DNA of 64,000 nt from Bacillota bacterium. Its GTDB lineage: Bacteria; Bacillota; Clostridia; Lachnospirales; Lachnospiraceae. The stretch lies in assembly GCA_023437365.1 (NCBI GenBank), contig JAEZGK010000058.1:192579-256578 (forward strand), read 5' to 3'. The translations under genes and the position numbers were made by a program. The notes beneath the pieces were generated by a model. The model did no database searches. It worked only from the letters and a program-made list of their open reading frames with translations, and was not told the origin of the DNA. Numbering within the stretch: the stretch's first letter is position 1; the number at the start of each line of letters is the position of its first letter. This document shows positions 7,866-16,248 of this stretch, in pieces.

Positions 7866-9737
7866 TTATTGAAGCTTCTGCTTATGAAAAAATTCATACA
7901 CCTGCACTGCTGCCTGGCGGTTCATTGCAGGCACCTTCATGATTTCCTCAACCTCCGCTGCCTGGATTGCCTCCAGGGACTGGAAGTATTTCATCAATGC
8001 CCTTCTTCTCGCAGGTCCGACTCCGTTGATATCATCCAGTATGGAGTGAACGAAAGCTTTCGAGCGCAACGACCTGTGATATTCGATGGCAAACCGGTGA
8101 GTCTCATCCTGGATTCGGGTAATCAGGCGAAACAGCTCACTGCTCTTGTCGATGGGCAGTTCCCTGTTGTCATAATATAAGCCTCTGGTCCTGTGATTAT
8201 CATCCTTCACCATACCGCAGACCGGAATATTCAGCTTCAACTCCTCCAGCACCTTAAGCGCAATCCCTACCTGTCCCTTACCACCGTCCATCAGTATCAA
8301 ATCAGGATATCTGGTGAAGCTGCCCAGGGAATCATCAAGCATCTTCTCCCGATTCTGTTCCTGCTCCCGCAAGCCATGAGTAAATCTTCTGGTCAGTACC
8401 TCATACATGGAAGCATAATCATCCGGTCCCTGGATGGATTTGATCTTGAATTTACGATAGTCTGCCTTTTTGGGCTTTCCCTTCTCATAAACCACCATGG
8501 AACCTACGGACTCAAAGCCCGCCGTGTTGGAGATATCAAAGGATTCGATCCGCTCCACCAGCGGGAGCTCCAGATATTGAGCCAGCTCCTTTAAGGCACC
8601 GATCGTCTTAGCTTCCTCGCGCTTGATCTTCTCTAAATCCTGGTTCAATACCAGCTCGGCGTTCTTTCTTGCCAGCTCCACGAGTTTTTCCTTATTCCCC
8701 TTCTGGGGTACCTTTAAATATGCCTTCTGTCCTCTCTTGGCACTGAGCCATTCACTCAACAGCTCTTCCTCGTCCGTTCTGGAGCCGAGAAAGATTTCCT
8801 TCGGAATATAAGGTGTTCCTGCATAGAACTGCTTCAGAAAGCTTGCCATGATACTCTCATCTGTCTCATCCTGTACCCCGGACAGATGAAAATGATCTCT
8901 TCCTATTAGCTTGCCATTGCGGATGAAGAAGGTCTGTACCACCGCCTCGTCCTTATCTCTGGCAAAAGCGATGATATCACGATCCACCTGATCCGTATTC
9001 GTAATTTTCTGTTTACTGGCAATCTGTTTCACGCTATTTAACAGATCCCGATACTCCGCCGCTTTTTCAAATTCCAACGCCTCAGAGGCATCTCCCATCT
9101 TCTTTTCCAGAAGCTTGCCCACCCTGGCGTAATTGCCATTCAGGAATTCAATCACCTCATCGATATTCTCTTTGTATTCCGCCTCGGAGATGTATCCCTG
9201 GCAAGGTGCATCGCACTGCCCCATATGATAATACAGGCAGGGGCGTTCCTTTCCGATGTCCTTAGGAAGAATTCGGTTACAGGTTCTGATCTTATAGATT
9301 CTCCGAAGGAGTGCCAGGGTATCCTTCACTGCATTGACACTGGTATAAGGACCAAAATATCTGGCCTTATCCTTTCTCTGCTCGCGCACGATGGAAACCT
9401 TCGGAAAAGCCTCGTTGGTTGTCACCCGGATATAAGGATAGGTCTTGCTGTCCTTGAGCATCGTGTTGTATTTCGGCATATGCTCCTTGATCAGGTTGCA
9501 TTCCAGTACCAGCGCCTCCAGCTCTGAGTCTGTAATAATATATTCAAAATGGTCTATCCGCTCAACCATCTGTCTTATCTTCTCTGTATGATTACGGCTG
9601 TTCTGGAAGTACTGCCGAACCCTGTTTTTTAAGATAATTGCTTTGCCCACATAGATAATTTCATCCTTGGCGTCCCGCATGATATAGACGCCGGGCTTCG
9701 CAGGGAGTTTTTTCAGTTCTTCTTCTATATCAAACAT
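7866..9737 (-). CDS. uvrC: Excinuclease ABC subunit C
   Basis: 623 residues, full length. It makes both incisions in nucleotide excision repair with UvrAB. The N-terminal GIY-YIG nuclease domain contains GVYIMRDAKDEIIYVGKA (about 16-33). A four-cysteine cluster follows at roughly 155-180, then a UVR helical segment (EALEFEKAAEYRDLL, about 210), the RNase H-like nuclease domain with IESFDISNTAGFESVGSMV and DLILMDGGKGQV, and C-terminal helix-hairpin-helix repeats (NGVGPARRRALMKYF). It is the first gene after the promoter at 9834-9862 and is followed by hprK. Confidence 0.98.
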   Translation of the reverse strand: MFDIEEELKKLPAKPGVYIMRDAKDEIIYVGKAIILKNRVRQYFQNSRNHTEKIRQMVERIDHFEYIITDSELEALVLECNLIKEHMPKYNTMLKDSKTYPYIRVTTNEAFPKVSIVREQRKDKARYFGPYTSVNAVKDTLALLRRIYKIRTCNRILPKDIGKERPCLYYHMGQCDAPCQGYISEAEYKENIDEVIEFLNGNYARVGKLLEKKMGDASEALEFEKAAEYRDLLNSVKQIASKQKITNTDQVDRDIIAFARDKDEAVVQTFFIRNGKLIGRDHFHLSGVQDETDESIMASFLKQFYAGTPYIPKEIFLGSRTDEEELLSEWLSAKRGQKAYLKVPQKGNKEKLVELARKNAELVLNQDLEKIKREEAKTIGALKELAQYLELPLVERIESFDISNTAGFESVGSMVVYEKGKPKKADYRKFKIKSIQGPDDYASMYEVLTRRFTHGLREQEQNREKMLDDSLGSFTRYPDLILMDGGKGQVGIALKVLEELKLNIPVCGMVKDDNHRTRGLYYDNRELPIDKSSELFRLITRIQDETHRFAIEYHRSLRSKAFVHSILDDINGVGPARRRALMKYFQSLEAIQAAEVEEIMKVPAMNRQAAVQVYEFFHKQKLQ

Positions 9738-9833
9738 ACAGCAGTTCCTTTCTAATCATTGCCTTTGTCTTTCATTCTTCGAAGCATGCCCGACAAAGTC
9801 AGGCGTTTCCATTATGGGGTTCTTGTCCTGAAT

Positions 9834-9862
9834 ATTATAGCATAGATTTAAAGTTGAGACAA
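9834..9862 (-). promoter_or_regulatory. Sigma-A-type promoter of the uvrC-hprK-glcK-murB-rapZ-whiA-crh operon
   Basis: Minus strand: TTGTCT (9857-9862), 17-base spacer, TATAAT (9834-9839). It lies about 95 bases upstream of uvrC. A small stem-loop (GCCTGAC/GTCGGGC) sits in the leader at about 9787-9803. Confidence 0.75.
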
Positions 9863-9921
9863 ACCTTATTGAAGTCATAGAGAATAGAAGCAGGGGCGTT
9901 GTAAAACATTTCAACAACGAG

Positions 9922-9967
9922 AGTAAGGATACAGGCATCCCGTGTGAGGGATGCCTGTATCCTTACT
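9922..9967 (-). terminator. Stem-loop after the histidine kinase gene
   Basis: A perfect 19-bp stem (9923-9941 with 9948-9966) with a 6-base loop lies in the 292-bp space between the kinase stop at 10030 and uvrC. The following T-tract is weak on both strands, so terminator is the likely but not certain role. Nothing else was seen in this gap besides the uvrC promoter. Confidence 0.7.
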
Positions 9968-10029
9968 TGTTACTAAAACTGTTTCTATACAATACACTAT
10001 TTGGGATAGGTATACGCAAGGTTTCTGTT

Positions 10030-11925
10030 TCATTCCGGGGGCGTCTTTTCACTCAACCCCGTACTTTTCTTGACTCTTGGAAATTGGATAGCGGTTTTGA
10101 ACATATCTCCGTCAATTTCTATGAAAAACTCTCCGCCGCTGACCTTTGTGAAGCTTTCTGCAATCGACAAGCCGAGCCCGCTTCCTTCGGTACTTCTGGA
10201 TTGGTCTCCCCGGAAAAAGCGCTGCAATATTTCCTGTTCGGTAAAATTCATCTCATAGCCAGCAATATTCTTGACCCAGACAACGACCTGCTCCTCTGTA
10301 AGTGACATCTCTATGATAATCCGGGTACCGCGAAGGGCGTATTTGAGCGCATTGTCAATTACATTCTGGAACACACGGTAAAGCTTCTTACCATCTGCAT
10401 AGATGATCACCGGATACTCTGGTAGAATCAGCTTGATCGTAAGCCCTGAGGCAATAATCACATCCTCCATATCCGCAAGTGTCTGTCTCATCAGCTTGGT
10501 CAAATCCAGATTCTCGTGTACTACCACTGCTTCACCGCTGGTGCTTTTCGCAAGCTCGAACAGATCATTCACAATATTCTTCAGGCGCTCTGATTTTTCC
10601 TGAAGAATTCTTACATAATCTCTGGAGGTTTCGGATAAGTCCTCCTCCTTGGATAACAGATCGATAAAGCTGATGATGGAGGTAAGCGGAGTCTTTAAAT
10701 CATGGGATACATTCGTGACCAGAGCCACCTTCATCCGCTCCGATTTTATCTGCTCCTCCATTCTTTCATTAATCTCTTCGTTGATATTTTGCAGAATCCA
10801 TTTATTACCCTTAAAATACCAGATCATAGCAAATAACTCAAATGCCAAGGGAAAGGAAAACCACCATAATCGATGTGGCATGATTAATATGATAAAGCCT
10901 GCATTGATCAAAGTGATGATCAAAAATATCAACTGTCTGTAATAAAGCTTCTTCGTAAAGGATATCTGACCGAAGGCATCGTGGTAGAAAATATAATGCA
11001 ACAGCTCTATTAACAGCTTAACGATGCGATTTCCCAACCGATACAGTATGCTGTTCCTAATGAAGGTTTTTGATCTGACTTTTCTCACCATGGTAAGTAA
11101 TAGCCATAATAGCAGGGTACTGTACAAAGCAGTAATAACTCCGGCTAATACAGCCAGCGAAGAATTCTCTGAGGACACGAGCTCAAGATAATTCAAGCCG
11201 AATATATTTAAGCTCACTCCAAGGGATATTTCTTCCCCGAACGCATAGGGCAGAAGCTTCGCTGCTGCACCTACACCCAAGATGAACGGGAGAAGTAAAA
11301 CCTCTGTATAGGTTTTATCTAACTTATTTCGTCTCTCTGGATCTAATACTTCCTTCCAGACAAGGATGTATAAGCTGATTAAGGTTATAATTTCTGCTGT
11401 GACAAAAATCAGAAATAGAATTGCCTTCGGCATCAGATTCTCCCGATACCTCTCCCACTGACGCTGCTTCAATTCAAGAAAATCCTTTGGAAAGGTTATG
11501 TAAATCACGTAATTATCTGTCAGCATATTGTATACATCCAGCTTATCATATGAATTCTTTCCGGCTCTCCATTCCCCGTTTTCAAGATAGAAGAATGCCT
11601 CATTACTGCTACTATAGAACTCGCGGTCCGAAATGCCGGTATCGGAGTATTCACTGTTTCCTCCGCCGATATAATAATGATAAGGAGTATTCCTCAGTTC
11701 ACTCCAAGTATATGGGATATCTGAGACATCATTTAATGCATCCCTGACATAGGAGGTATAGAATTCCCTGCTTTTATGATAGTTTACAAACAGGCTTTCC
11801 ATATGACTGTTATATCCGCATAATGTCACAAGCAGGTAAATGATCCCACCCATCAATAGAGCAGCCAGTAAATACATCGCCGTCTTTATTCTTTCTCCTC
11901 TATAGCTTTTCGATTTTGTATCCAA
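10030..11925 (-). CDS. Membrane sensor histidine kinase
   Basis: 631 residues. TM1 is at about 16-36, followed by an extracytoplasmic domain of about 130 residues, then further hydrophobic segments at about 167-190, 208-227, 256-279, 331-349 and 352-372, giving an unusually membrane-rich sensor part. The HisKA motif NVSHDLKTPLTS carries the phospho-acceptor near His408. The ATPase domain has the N-box NVIDNALKYAL and G-box GSGLGLSIAESF. The only upstream in-frame start that keeps TM1 is TTG at 11925, with AGGTGG ahead of it, inside the regulator's 3' end (26-base overlap). It pairs with the regulator at 11900-12601. The signal is unknown. Confidence 0.9.
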   Translation of the reverse strand: MDTKSKSYRGERIKTAMYLLAALLMGGIIYLLVTLCGYNSHMESLFVNYHKSREFYTSYVRDALNDVSDIPYTWSELRNTPYHYYIGGGNSEYSDTGISDREFYSSSNEAFFYLENGEWRAGKNSYDKLDVYNMLTDNYVIYITFPKDFLELKQRQWERYRENLMPKAILFLIFVTAEIITLISLYILVWKEVLDPERRNKLDKTYTEVLLLPFILGVGAAAKLLPYAFGEEISLGVSLNIFGLNYLELVSSENSSLAVLAGVITALYSTLLLWLLLTMVRKVRSKTFIRNSILYRLGNRIVKLLIELLHYIFYHDAFGQISFTKKLYYRQLIFLIITLINAGFIILIMPHRLWWFSFPLAFELFAMIWYFKGNKWILQNINEEINERMEEQIKSERMKVALVTNVSHDLKTPLTSIISFIDLLSKEEDLSETSRDYVRILQEKSERLKNIVNDLFELAKSTSGEAVVVHENLDLTKLMRQTLADMEDVIIASGLTIKLILPEYPVIIYADGKKLYRVFQNVIDNALKYALRGTRIIIEMSLTEEQVVVWVKNIAGYEMNFTEQEILQRFFRGDQSRSTEGSGLGLSIAESFTKVSGGEFFIEIDGDMFKTAIQFPRVKKSTGLSEKTPPE

Positions 11926-12601
11926 TTCCCCACACCACCTTTAAGTATTTTGGTTCTCTCGGGTTATACTCTATTTTTTCGCGGATGCGTCTGATATGTA
12001 CCATGACTGTATTCTCAACAGTATACGCAGGCTCATTCCAGACCCTCTCATAAATCTCTTCTGCTGAGAATACTCTTCCTGCATGCTTCATCATCATTTC
12101 CATAATCTTATATTCTGTTAGCGTCAGACGTACCGGTTCTCCGTCCACATAGAGCTGCTTCGAGGACTTATTCAGTGTTAGTCCGCCGTTGACGATGTCC
12201 TCCGATCCGGCGGAGAAGCCTGCCGATCCCAACTGCAGATAACGTCTTAGCTGGCTTTTTACTCTTGCCAAAAGCTCCTGAGGATGATAAGGCTTTGTAA
12301 TATAATCGTCTGCCCCCATGCTTAATCCCAATATCTTATCACTGTCCTCCGATTTGGCAGACAGAAGAATGATGGGAATATTCCTCTTCTCCCTGATCTT
12401 CATCGTTGCCGAAAGTCCATCCAGCTTCGGCATCATGATATCCAGAAGAATCAGGTGGATCTGATTCACACTCAGCAGCTCCATGGCTTCCAATCCGTTA
12501 TATGCCTTTTTTACATCATAGCCCTCCATCATCAACAGCTTCTCAATCCCCTTAACAATCTCTCTGTCATCATCCACGACCAGAATACTTACTTTATCCA
12601 T
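11900..12601 (-). CDS. OmpR/PhoB-family response regulator
   Basis: 233 residues. The receiver domain has acidic residues DDD at 10-12, phospho-acceptor Asp54 in LILLDIMMP, and the conserved Lys in ITKPY. The C-terminal winged helix (about 135-230) contains LTLTEYKIMEMMMKHAGRVFS and VMVHIRRIREKIEYNPREPKYLKVVWGIGYK. It is co-transcribed and translationally overlapped with the kinase. A direct repeat upstream (12673-12689) fits autoregulation. No target genes are adjacent apart from itself. Confidence 0.93.
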   Translation of the reverse strand: MDKVSILVVDDDREIVKGIEKLLMMEGYDVKKAYNGLEAMELLSVNQIHLILLDIMMPKLDGLSATMKIREKRNIPIILLSAKSEDSDKILGLSMGADDYITKPYHPQELLARVKSQLRRYLQLGSAGFSAGSEDIVNGGLTLNKSSKQLYVDGEPVRLTLTEYKIMEMMMKHAGRVFSAEEIYERVWNEPAYTVENTVMVHIRRIREKIEYNPREPKYLKVVWGIGYKIEKL

Positions 12602-12672
12602 GGTTCCTTATCCTTTCCCGAGCACCTATCCATATTATAAAAAACATTACTTTCAATTTCTTTTATATAAAT

Positions 12673-12689
12673 CTTACAAATATCTTAAA
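12673..12689. promoter_or_regulatory. Candidate response-regulator direct repeat
   Basis: CTTACA and CTTAAA are repeated with an 11-bp period, the spacing bound by OmpR/PhoB-type dimers, about 75 bases before the regulator start. A third ATCTTA occurs at about 12712. The rest of the 307-bp gap 12602-12908 is AT-rich and holds no gene that I can see. Confidence 0.4.
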
Positions 12690-12908
12690 ACTTCCAAGCC
12701 CTATCTTAGAATGAGTGATTGATATATTCCATGTCCTTTATACTTATACTCCGTATTCTAGCATAAATTTACCTTTAAATAAATTCTATATTCTGATATA
12801 TTAATAGAAAAAGAATATGATTGGTGTATTATCCGTAGTAATTCGGTAAAGCAGAAGGGTATCCTTATATCTGCTCTGATTCAAAATATGTAGAACGGGG
12901 GAAGAAGG

Positions 12909-13601
12909 ATGAAGACAATTGGTCTGATCGGAGGTATGAGCTGGGAAAGTACCGTTACCTATTATAAGTATATAAACGAAACGATTAAAAATAAGTTGGG
13001 TGGCTTCCATTCTGCCAAATGCATTCTGTACAGTGTAGATTTTCACGAAATCGAAGCCCTTCAATCAAAAGGAGAATGGGAAAAAAGCGGAGAACTGCTC
13101 GCAGAAGCTGCTGTCAGTCTGGAGAAATCCGGAGCTGATTTTATCATAATCTGCACCAATACTATGCATAAGGTAGTTGATATCATACAGCGAAGCATAT
13201 CCTTACCGATACTTCATATTGCCGAGGCTACCGCTGAGCTCCTGAAGGAACAGGAGCTTGATAAGGTTGCCCTGCTCGGTACGAAATACACGATGCAGCA
13301 GGCCTTTTATAAAGATATTCTTGTAAAAAACGGGATCGAAGTTCTGATTCCCAAGGAAAAGGATATTGAGATCATTAATAGAACCATTTATCAGGAGCTT
13401 TGTCTTGGAATTATCTCAGAAGATTCAAGAAGAGAATACTTAAGGATCATCGATGAGCTGGCCTGGCAGGGTGCGGAAGGCATCATTCTGGGCTGTACTG
13501 AAATCGGTCTGTTGGTAGGACAGAACGATACGAATATTCCTTTGTTTGATACTACCTTCATTCATGCATCCAAAGCCGCTATGTTGGCACTTCAGGATTG
13601 A
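12909..13601 (+). CDS. Aspartate/glutamate racemase family protein
   Basis: 230 residues, the usual length. Two catalytic cysteines are visible: in the N-terminal half ICTNTMH (about Cys83) and in the C-terminal half LGCTEIGLL (about Cys195), the two-base pattern of cofactor-independent amino acid racemases. IGLIGGMSWESTVTYY at the N-terminus is typical of the RacX/YgeA-like branch. The substrate could be Asp or a broader set of amino acids, possibly for wall D-amino acids. It is a lone plus-strand gene between two minus-strand groups, followed by a bidirectional stem-loop. Confidence 0.9.
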   Translation: MKTIGLIGGMSWESTVTYYKYINETIKNKLGGFHSAKCILYSVDFHEIEALQSKGEWEKSGELLAEAAVSLEKSGADFIIICTNTMHKVVDIIQRSISLPILHIAEATAELLKEQELDKVALLGTKYTMQQAFYKDILVKNGIEVLIPKEKDIEIINRTIYQELCLGIISEDSRREYLRIIDELAWQGAEGIILGCTEIGLLVGQNDTNIPLFDTTFIHASKAAMLALQD

Positions 13602-13625
13602 TGCGGCATCGTTACGATAATAAAA

Positions 13626-13667
13626 GTCAGAGTACCTATCGTATTGTATACGATAAAATACTCTGAC
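13626..13667. terminator. Interrupted stem-loop between convergent genes
   Basis: GTCAGAGTA/TACTCTGAC (13626-13634 with 13659-13667) encloses TATCGTAT/ATACGATA. It is placed between the racemase-family gene and ftsH, so it probably ends both transcripts, although neither side has a long T-tract. Confidence 0.6.
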
Positions 13668-13741
13668 CATGATTATCATATAGGTCTTATATTGCTACGC
13701 ACCTACTCGGGTTAAGCTTCTACCTGCTGACTCTTTCACTA

Positions 13742-15643
13742 TCATGCCTGTTCCGGAATCACAGGTGTGCCTGCCGCCAAAGCTTCCGACTCGGGCTCCG
13801 GGGTGATACCCTTGACCTCATTGTAAATCTTCATGAATTCCTCACCGGTAATTGTCTCTCTGCTGATCAGGAAATCTGCAATCTTATCCAGAACATCTCT
13901 GCTGTCCGATAACAGCTCTTCTGCTCTGTCATAGCATTTCTTAAGGATCTGCATTACTTCCTTATCAATCTCTCCTGCAGTCTCTTCTCCGCAATTGAGA
14001 ACTGCCCTACCATCAAGATATCTGTTCTCTACTGATTCCAAGCCCATCAATCCGAACTTTTCAGACATACCGTACTGGGTAACCATAGATCTGGCAAGCT
14101 GGGTAGCCTTTTCAATATCATTGGAAGCTCCGGTGGTGATGGAGTCAAAGACCAGCTTCTCCGCCGCACGTCCGCCGTAAAGTGTGACGATGCGCGTCAG
14201 AATTTCATCCTTACTCATCAGATATTTCTCTTCCTCAGGCACCTGCATGACATATCCCAGGGACCCCATGGTTCTCGGAACGATTGTGATCTTCTGAACC
14301 GGCTCTGCATGCTTCTCCAGAGCGGTGACAAGTGCATGGCCAACCTCGTGGTAAGCGACAATCCGCTTCTCTTCCTTGCTGAGGATTCGATCCTTCTTCT
14401 CTTTACCGGCGATTACCACCTCTACGGATTCAAATAAATCCTCTTGGGTGACTACGGTTCTTCCTTGCTTTACCGCAAGAATTGCTGCCTCATTGATCAT
14501 ATTGGCAAGGTCTGAGCCTACCGCACCTGAGGTTGCCCTTGCAATTGCATCTAAGTCTACCGAATCATGCATAAGCACATTCTTGGCATGAACCTTCAGG
14601 ATGTCGACCCTTCCCTTAAGATCAGGTTTATCTACGATGATACGTCTGTCAAATCGTCCGGGACGAAGGAGTGCCTTATCCAGAACCTCAGGCCGGTTGG
14701 TTGCACCCAGGATGACAAGACCCTTCGAGGAATCGAAACCGTCCATATTCGCAAGCAGCTGATTCAGCGTCTGCTCACGCTCGTCATTACCGCCGCCGTA
14801 GTGAGAATCACGGCTCTTACCAATGGCATCTATCTCATCGATAAAGATAATACAAGGAGCTGACTGCTGCGCCTGCTTGAATAAATCTCGTACTCTGGAG
14901 GCACCGACACCTACGAACATCTCTACAAAGTCAGAGCCTGACAGAGAGAAGAAAGGAACCTTTGCCTCCCCGGCTACTGCTTTGGCAAGAAGAGTTTTAC
15001 CTGTTCCGGGAGGTCCGACTAACAATGCACCCTTTGGCAGCTTTGCACCGATTCGGGTATACTTCGCAGGGTTGTGCAGGAAATCTACGATTTCCGTCAG
15101 AGACTCCTTCGCTTCCTCCTGCCCGGCCACATCACGGAAGGTGACTCCGGTTGACTTCTCTACATAAACCTTAGCATTACTTTTTCCGACCCCCATCATG
15201 CCTCCGCTATTCTTGGAGATGGAGCGGAATAAAAACCACATAACTACATAAATCAATATAAACGGTATTACATAAGAAAGAATTGTGCTCACAAGAGAAC
15301 CGCGGGTATCCACGATCTCTTGCCCAAAATCCACATTTGCTTTATCTAAGCGGTCTACAAGGGTGAGATCGGTAAAATATCCGGTATAATAAGTAGTCGC
15401 CAGCGGTCCGTTTCCTTGATCCTTTGGCTTGATCTCCAATGTACCGTTATTCTTTGCTGTAACAGTATCAACCTTACCTTCATCTAGCATCTGAAGAAAC
15501 TCGTTGTAGGTGATCTCCTCTCGGTTCCCTTCCTTAATCTGCGCCGCCAGCGTCCAAAACATGTACAGAATGATCAGGGTCGAAACCAGCGTTATGATGA
15601 TGACCATCCTGTTCGGCGTATTATTTTTATTTTTATTATCCAT
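13742..15643 (-). CDS. ftsH: ATP-dependent zinc metalloprotease FtsH
   Basis: 633 residues. It is a hexameric membrane-anchored AAA protease that degrades misfolded membrane proteins and selected regulators. TM1 (about 12-32) and TM2 (about 118-140) flank a small extracytoplasmic domain. Then come the AAA Walker A motif GPPGTGKT (210-217), Walker B CIIFIDEIDAIG, the second region of homology ATNRPEVLDKALLRPGRFDR, and the protease motif HEVGH with a downstream zinc-ligand helix. AGGAGG is five bases before the ATG, and a consensus promoter lies about 100 bases upstream. It is monocistronic. Confidence 0.98.
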   Translation of the reverse strand: MDNKNKNNTPNRMVIIITLVSTLIILYMFWTLAAQIKEGNREEITYNEFLQMLDEGKVDTVTAKNNGTLEIKPKDQGNGPLATTYYTGYFTDLTLVDRLDKANVDFGQEIVDTRGSLVSTILSYVIPFILIYVVMWFLFRSISKNSGGMMGVGKSNAKVYVEKSTGVTFRDVAGQEEAKESLTEIVDFLHNPAKYTRIGAKLPKGALLVGPPGTGKTLLAKAVAGEAKVPFFSLSGSDFVEMFVGVGASRVRDLFKQAQQSAPCIIFIDEIDAIGKSRDSHYGGGNDEREQTLNQLLANMDGFDSSKGLVILGATNRPEVLDKALLRPGRFDRRIIVDKPDLKGRVDILKVHAKNVLMHDSVDLDAIARATSGAVGSDLANMINEAAILAVKQGRTVVTQEDLFESVEVVIAGKEKKDRILSKEEKRIVAYHEVGHALVTALEKHAEPVQKITIVPRTMGSLGYVMQVPEEEKYLMSKDEILTRIVTLYGGRAAEKLVFDSITTGASNDIEKATQLARSMVTQYGMSEKFGLMGLESVENRYLDGRAVLNCGEETAGEIDKEVMQILKKCYDRAEELLSDSRDVLDKIADFLISRETITGEEFMKIYNEVKGITPEPESEALAAGTPVIPEQA

Positions 15644-15738
15644 GAAATCCTCCTATTCACAGAACATTTCCAGCTATATCTAACAAAGAGCAGGCATTCT
15701 TATAGCCCCTATTTCTGGCAACACGAACTGTATACATC

Positions 15739-15767
15739 ATTATAGTCATAGTCTTCCCATAAATCAA
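15739..15767 (-). promoter_or_regulatory. ftsH promoter
   Basis: Minus strand: TTGATT (15762-15767), 17-base spacer, TATAAT (15739-15744), about 95 bases before the ftsH ATG. Confidence 0.75.
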
Positions 15768-15876
15768 TTAAAATGTTCTTAAAATTCTGTGATTAAATTG
15801 TGTACAACCTAAACATAACCTTATTTTATGGAAAAAGCAAGCTTTTATTTCGGAAGAGTGAATCGGTTATTTCAGA

Positions 15877-15926
15877 GTCAAAATCAGGGTCCTATTGCAA
15901 TGTCAGAATCAGGGTCCTATTGCAAT
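15877..15926. repeat. Perfectly adjacent 25-bp duplication upstream of the pyrG promoter
   Basis: Units 15877-15901 and 15902-15926 are identical except for one A/G difference; both contain ATCAGGGTCCTATTGCAAT. The second unit ends in the first base of the pyrG -35 box. It is either a recent slippage product or a doubled regulator site. Confidence 0.85.
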
Positions 15927-15954
15927 TGACTTTCACGTAAAACTATAGTATACT
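15926..15954 (+). promoter_or_regulatory. pyrG promoter
   Basis: TTGACT (15926-15931), 17-base spacer, TATACT (15949-15954). Transcription should start near 15961, giving a leader of about 290 bases. The start region is A-rich, not the GGGC used for reiterative-transcription control of Bacillus pyrG. Confidence 0.85.
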
Positions 15955-15996
15955 ATATCAAAAATTGTTCATCATACCAGCAAAGGAGCCGGAAGT

Positions 15997-16086
15997 GGTT
16001 TAAGGTCCACCATGAAGGATCGCTTGGCTATTCTCACCCATTTTTGCCTTAAACCTTGTTCAGTAAGGGTTTGATGGCTTTTTTTT
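15997..16086 (+). promoter_or_regulatory. pyrG leader attenuator with competing stems
   Basis: GGTTTAAGG (15997-16005) is perfectly complementary to CCTTAAACC (16047-16055). The same right arm also forms a terminator stem with AAGGGTTT (16065-16072), with outer GCC/GGC pairing, followed by eight T residues (16079-16086). The two pairings are mutually exclusive, the logic of an antiterminator/terminator switch. The antiterminator arm contains the ribosome site of a 20-codon reading frame that ends inside the terminator. Confidence 0.7.
16012..16074 (+). CDS. Putative pyrG leader peptide, 20 aa
   Basis: ATG at 16012 follows TAAGG by six bases and opens a frame MKDRLAILTHFCLKPCSVRV that stops at 16072-16074, within the descending arm of the terminator. 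Its ribosome site lies in the left arm of the alternative stem, so initiation here would favour the terminator. It was too short to be listed as an ORF. There is no run of one codon type pointing to an amino-acid sensor. Its reality is inferred from position only. Confidence 0.4.
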   Translation: MKDRLAILTHFCLKPCSVRV

Positions 16087-16178
16087 ATTGCTAAAAACTG
16101 CTGATAACAGCAACCATAGTACTTAAACGGAGACCCCCAAAGGTGGAGAGAGCTCGCGTAGACGGTATAGGAAAAGAA

Positions 16179-16238
16179 ATGGAGGTAAAACCTCCATAAA
16201 AAGAATGGAGGTAAAACCTCCATAAAAAGAATGGAGGT
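16179..16238 (+). repeat. 26-bp hairpin-forming tandem repeat at the pyrG ribosome site
   Basis: Two full units (16179-16204, 16205-16230) and one partial unit (16231-16238). Each full unit contains ATGGAGGTAAAACCTCCAT, an 8-bp hairpin that hides GGAGG. The third, partial copy supplies the GGAGG used by pyrG (11 bases before its ATG) and can pair with the ACCTCCAT of copy two. Each full unit is also a six-codon frame, Met-Glu-Val-Lys-Pro-Pro-stop. Confidence 0.85.
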
Positions 16239-16248
16239 TTGTAGAAAT

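Noticed and set aside
15961..16180. T-box or classical Bacillus-type pyrG reiterative leader
   Set aside because: No T-box core sequence was found, and the predicted transcript start is A-rich rather than GGGC.
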